Source: Cunninghamia lanceolata | Lineage: Eukaryota > Streptophyta > Pinopsida > Cupressales > Cupressaceae | Direction of reading: 5' to 3' | Assembly: GCA_027924645.1 (NCBI GenBank) | Contig: BSBN01000254.1 | Coordinates: 17,802,501-17,866,500 of the forward strand | DNA length: 64,000 nucleotides | Shown here: positions 61,901 through 64,000 of the stretch, in pieces | How positions within the stretch are numbered: the stretch's first letter is position 1 | Layout of the letters: every line of letters starts with the position of its first letter | The notes under the pieces: model-generated | What the model was told of the DNA's origin: nothing | The model's input: the letters and a program-made list of their open reading frames with translations, nothing else | Databases searched by the model: none | Program-made: the position numbers and the translations under genes

Positions 61901-63798
61901 GAAATTGCACTCCAGAAACCCCACCAAACTGTGCGCCCAAGGGAAAACCCGCGTTATGTATGACCGGTTGAGGATATAACGGTGCAGCAAATAAGTCCTG
62001 AAATTTTGAAGACCCTTTTCAGCACAACCGCTATGGCATATCTAAACAAGAATCTATTCCTGCACTATAATCATATATGAACTGCAATACTACAATTTGA
62101 AAAATACCATATATACGTAATGGTTCTTTTGTCCTATTCCATGCAATGCCATTCTCGGTACAAAATCAATGCAAAAAATTTACCTCTGGAATTTCCTTCC
62201 TTGCATTTTGTGTGCTTTCTGCAGTTTGTTGTCCATGCTGGGAACCAGCATCCATATTTGGAAGAGGGGGTTTAGCTGCAACTTGAGCTGGTTGAACAGT
62301 TTGTGAGGTGTTTAAACCCGCAGATGCAGTTGATGACAATAAACCATTATATGACTGCCAAGTAATCAAATAAACATCCATCAATTCAATATCTATATGT
62401 ATACCATATACAATCATGCCAAAGTTAAAGCTATCAAAAAAGCCAGGCACTCAGCATGTGCTGCTTACCTGAGAAGCTGGTATGCCATTAGATGGTTGCG
62501 CAGATGGTGGAACTGCAGGAAAATTATTAGAACCAGAAGCAAATGGCACAGAACCTTGTACCTGTTGAGTAGGAGCCCATGACCACTGTCCAGCATTATT
62601 TGCTTTTCCAAAAGGATCAAGAATACCTGGCGATGGTCCAGGAACTGGCACCAGTGGTGCCAGTGCTGGTGCTGGTGCTGATGCTAAGGACTGTAATGGA
62701 TCTGAAGCTGCAGCTGGGGCTGGGGCAGGAGCAGAGTGTGGAGCCCAATCAAATGTGGCCCATCCACCATTATCAGAAGCAGAGGCTGTAGAAGATTGTG
62801 AAATTGAAGAAACTCCGAAAAGATCTTGTTGAACAGCTGAAGATGGTTGTGAAATCAATGGGGCAGCAAAAGGATCCTGATGTGCAACTGTAGATGATTG
62901 TTTAAATGAGGAAACTGCAAAAGGATCTTGTTGTACAGCTGTAGATGGCTGTTTAACTGAAGAAGCTGCAAAAAGATCTGGCTGTGTAGGAGCAGAGGAG
63001 GGTTCAGGTTCTGCACTGAAATCTATCAAACTTCCTGAATTGGCTCTTTTCAGGGTTGGCGAAGTAGGTTCCACTGATCCCATGCTACTCGAAGATGCAG
63101 TTCTCTGTCCCCGAAATTCTTTCCGAATTTCAGGCTGGTAATTTTAAGTATAAATCAATCACTTTTTGTAACTCATTACTTTGTATAAAAAATGTAACAA
63201 GAAAGAAAGTATGGTTAAAACTATTATTTACTCTTTACTTTTGGAAAGAATATAAAAGATTAGCTCCTGAGACTCATAAAACAATTCTTACCAGTGACCG
63301 TGAAGATCCTTCACCATCCCTGTTGCCATTTGCTCGAGGAAAATCGCTAACTCGGAGAGTTGGAACATCATCACCTAAAATATCCCTTACAGGACGAACA
63401 GGAGGGGGGCTGAAATCCCTCTGGTAATTTGGTGATCGCTCCTCAGGTCGACGTCTATCAGGTGCATCAGGAAAACGACGGTCGTCAAAATTCCGTCTAT
63501 CACCCCCACTTTCAAAATGACTTGGACTTTTCTTGTAGCTACCATCATATCGCCGGGTGTCTTGTCCTGGACTTGTCTTGTAGGTTGATTCATATTGGCC
63601 TGGACTTCTTTTTTCTTCATAACTATATCTTCTATCATCATATCCTCTATCATCATAACGACCTCGATCATAACGATTACCTTGCCCGGGACGATCACCA
63701 AAACGACGCTCTGCATATTGATCTTCATATGGAGGACTACGGGAATCTGACCTGTATGAATCAGGTCGCCTATTTTCATAGGCATCATCTCTATCACC
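40603..63798 (-). CDS. AGD14: AGD14-like ARF GTPase-activating protein, C-terminal two thirds
   Basis: Exons in coding order: 63798-63292, 63134-62469, 62354-62184, 61997-61878, 61732-61646, 45778-45634, 40931-40898 and 40744-40603 (stop TAG). All have GT/AG borders and consistent phases, giving 623 residues. The first exon here is an Arg/Asp/Tyr-rich region (YDDRGYDDRRYSYEEKRSPG). Next come GSLIDFSAEPEP, repeated DPFA/DPFG motifs, an Ala/Pro-rich stretch, a TNPFDIMG motif, and a C terminus ending GNPFG. This matches my memory of plant AGD14/ZIGA4, an AGFG/HRB-type ArfGAP thought to act in vesicle traffic. The zinc-finger ArfGAP domain would be upstream, outside the window. NPF and DPF motifs suggest EH-domain and adaptor binding (inference). 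All exons are intact. Confidence 0.9.
40932..45633 (-). other. 4.7-kb intron of the AGD14-like gene
   Basis: Bounded by a donor at 45633-45632 (GTAAAT) and an acceptor at 40933-40932. It contains an hAT BED-domain fragment at 43434-43920 and a GC-rich patch at 42890-43020 (CAGGGATGTGTCTCCCC, possibly an hAT terminus). A second C-rich patch lies at about 44920-45010. The rest is AT-rich. Confidence 0.8.
43434..43920 (+). pseudogene. hAT transposase N-terminal fragment with BED zinc finger
   Basis: The open frame carries CHVCNNGFYGSYSKVRHHLL, the C-x2-C...H-x-H... pattern of plant hAT BED fingers that bind element ends. No DUF659 or dimerisation region follows, and the frame ends after FRDREAGD. 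It lies antisense inside an AGD14-like intron, so it is an insertion relic rather than a host gene. Confidence 0.7.
47390..47560. repeat. GC-rich island related to 50620-50720
   Basis: A C/G-rich patch in AT-rich intron DNA shares GACCCAGGTAC and GTACATCT with 50620-50720, and looser words with 44920-45010. These are probably scattered copies of one short repeat. The family is unknown. Confidence 0.4.
47879..48025. repeat. GT-rich microsatellite tract
   Basis: Imperfect TGTG/GTGC/GTGG runs of about 145 bp. The small ORF over it is repeat translation. Confidence 0.8.
48232..49980 (+). repeat. Possible LTR of a gypsy-type element
   Basis: Begins TGTCATGTCCCCTTCTC, a style common for plant gypsy LTR starts, and ends in an A-rich stretch before TTGGTGAGAG. 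There is no matching partner LTR or confirmed target duplication, so this is a tentative call. Small ORFs inside lack domain signals. Confidence 0.3.
50836..52315 (-). mobile_element. LINE relic: ORF1 (DUF4283 type) plus 3' UTR and A-rich tail
   Basis: Read leftward from about 52150, a broken frame encodes KWVLESSRPLAEGKIELYPC, then ARGFFIVAF, KPWFPSFNPLT, ESIGNAL and LLDYEGLP, the pattern of the DUF4283 region of plant L1 ORF1 proteins. It ends DVSWSIVQRSKRG near 51220. The 3' UTR (51160-50865) holds three copies of a roughly 90-bp unit around GCCGAACACCAGC. The tail reads AATCAAAAACATTAAAAAAA. TAG stops (for example where Gln is usual before LDYE) show decay. No endonuclease or RT ORF is present. 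Confidence 0.75.
52328..55149 (+). repeat. 2.8-kb LTR of a gypsy-like retroelement with repeat-rich U3
   Basis: Starts TGTTGTGACGTTTTCACAAC with a CCCCATTGCAAATGGGG stem. It has a TATA box (CTATATAAAGG, about 54728) and ends ...GCATTCA just before a PBS-like TGCGCCCGCTGTGGG (55153-55167). Between 52660 and 53840 are nine modules of mostly 145-159 bp, each with AGGCGCA and, about 30 nt later, a TGCGCCT-like inverse. No second LTR or coding region remains, so it is a solo-like or truncated copy. End positions are my best reading. Confidence 0.55.
55150..56228. other. Retroelement leader remnant and small minisatellite
   Basis: The first part may be the leader of the element whose LTR ends at 55149. 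At about 55740-55975 a unit of roughly 120 bp (GCAGCCAAACTAA ... CCAATGGGCGTC) is repeated about twice. The overlapping ORFs on both strands (55641-55976 plus, 56047-55592 minus) reflect that repeat and are not convincing genes. Confidence 0.45.
56229..58645 (+). pseudogene. hAT transposase pseudogene (BED, DUF659, dimerisation remnants)
   Basis: From ATG 56229 (MGPRTRTSKFD), a decayed BED-like segment (EQLIGGEGYLWCC) is followed by the DUF659 region at 56700-56990 (IYANGLPFNRITSPYW, RYEKMCTTLLAKEEF). Much later, at 58300-58470, is the hAT C-terminal dimerisation region (KQHWSKYSFIH, LAAKKVEGLVYVYSKL, LLSHKQDKYKEW). Many stops and frameshifts and a 200-bp duplication interrupt it. It sits inside the large AGD14-like intron. 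It is separate from the BED fragment at 43434, as it has its own N terminus. Confidence 0.8.
57315..57714. repeat. 200-bp near-perfect tandem duplication
   Basis: AATTTCCTTCAAATTTGTTG at 57321 and again at 57521 start two copies exactly 200 bp apart. Nearly every base matches through AGCATTAGTCCTAA. It lies within the hAT pseudogene. Confidence 0.95.
58876..58937. repeat. (AT)n microsatellite
   Basis: Continuous AT dinucleotide run of about 62 bp. Confidence 0.97.
58938..61600. other. AT-rich intron DNA, no gene seen
   Basis: Between about 59930 and 60310 the sequence is almost only A and T (TATATTATATTAAATAATAT-type words). Elsewhere I find no exon with splice sites in phase with the AGD14-like gene and no transposon domain. 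Confidence 0.5.
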
Positions 63799-64000
63799 CT
63801 ATCAAAACATGCATACCAACCATTCAATATCAAACAAAAAAATTCTAAGTCTAAATGCATAAAAAACATTTTGATTAAAGATATATTAAAAAAATTGAAC
63901 TCAATATACATTTCAGATGGTATTACTGTTAAGGCAAATGACTACAGCAATCACAATAAATATCCATTAAGGTGCACCGAAATGACTAGTAATTTCACAA
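63799..64000 (-). other. Intron upstream of the first visible AGD14-like exon
   Basis: Follows the acceptor (TTGATAG|G) at 63800-63799. It is AT-rich, and the upstream exons, including the ArfGAP zinc finger, lie beyond the window. Confidence 0.7.

Noticed and set aside
63387..63911. 174-codon minus-strand ORF over the AGD14-like exon
   Set aside because: Wrong frame. The spliced frame of the same exon gives the recognised Arg/Asp/Tyr-rich protein and phase-consistent junctions.

Overview
The window looks like nuclear DNA from a large-genome seed plant, most likely a gymnosperm (inference). Reasons: one conserved host gene split by introns of up to about 16 kb, dense nested and mostly decayed plant transposons (Ty1/copia, a LINE, hAT, long-LTR elements), PPR gene fragments, and telomere-type (TTTAGGG-like) repeats. 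No tRNA, rRNA, CRISPR or bacterial operon is visible.

Layout: positions 1-1822 are AT-rich DNA with a roughly 565-bp foldback element. Positions 1823-26262 are one Ty1/copia retrotransposon on the minus strand, with 699-bp LTRs at 1828-2526 and 25559-26257, ATACA target duplications, an initiator-Met-tRNA type PBS and a PPT. Its pol gene is split by an 18,648-bp DNA transposon (4182-22829) flanked by a CAAT duplication. That element carries a transposase-like gene on the plus strand (10468-13559), a seven-exon gene of unknown function on the minus strand (20509-22590), 4.3 kb of degenerate telomere-like repeat (5203-9497), an eight-copy array of about 357 bp (14254-17098), and relics of a long-LTR retroelement.

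Positions 26258-40602 are intergenic. They hold two 5'-truncated LINE insertions (27545-28248 and 37847-38041) and a second, transposase-less relative of the big DNA transposon (33414-36566). The relative contains long foldback arms enclosing three tandem copies of a PPR gene fragment.

Positions 40603-63798 are the 3' two thirds or so of a host gene on the minus strand, recognised as an AGD14-type ARF GTPase-activating protein (AGFG/HRB-like). Eight exons with clean splice sites give 623 residues and a stop. The 4.7-kb and 15.9-kb introns are packed with hAT, LINE and LTR relics.

The most unusual material is the CAAT-flanked transposon family: a DD(E/D) transposase with 4-bp target duplications (Sola-like, tentative), an unrecognised multi-exon partner gene, GC-rich palindromes shared between family members, a subterminal hairpin conserved in pairing but not in sequence, an internal telomere-like array, and a relative that has captured and amplified a host PPR segment.
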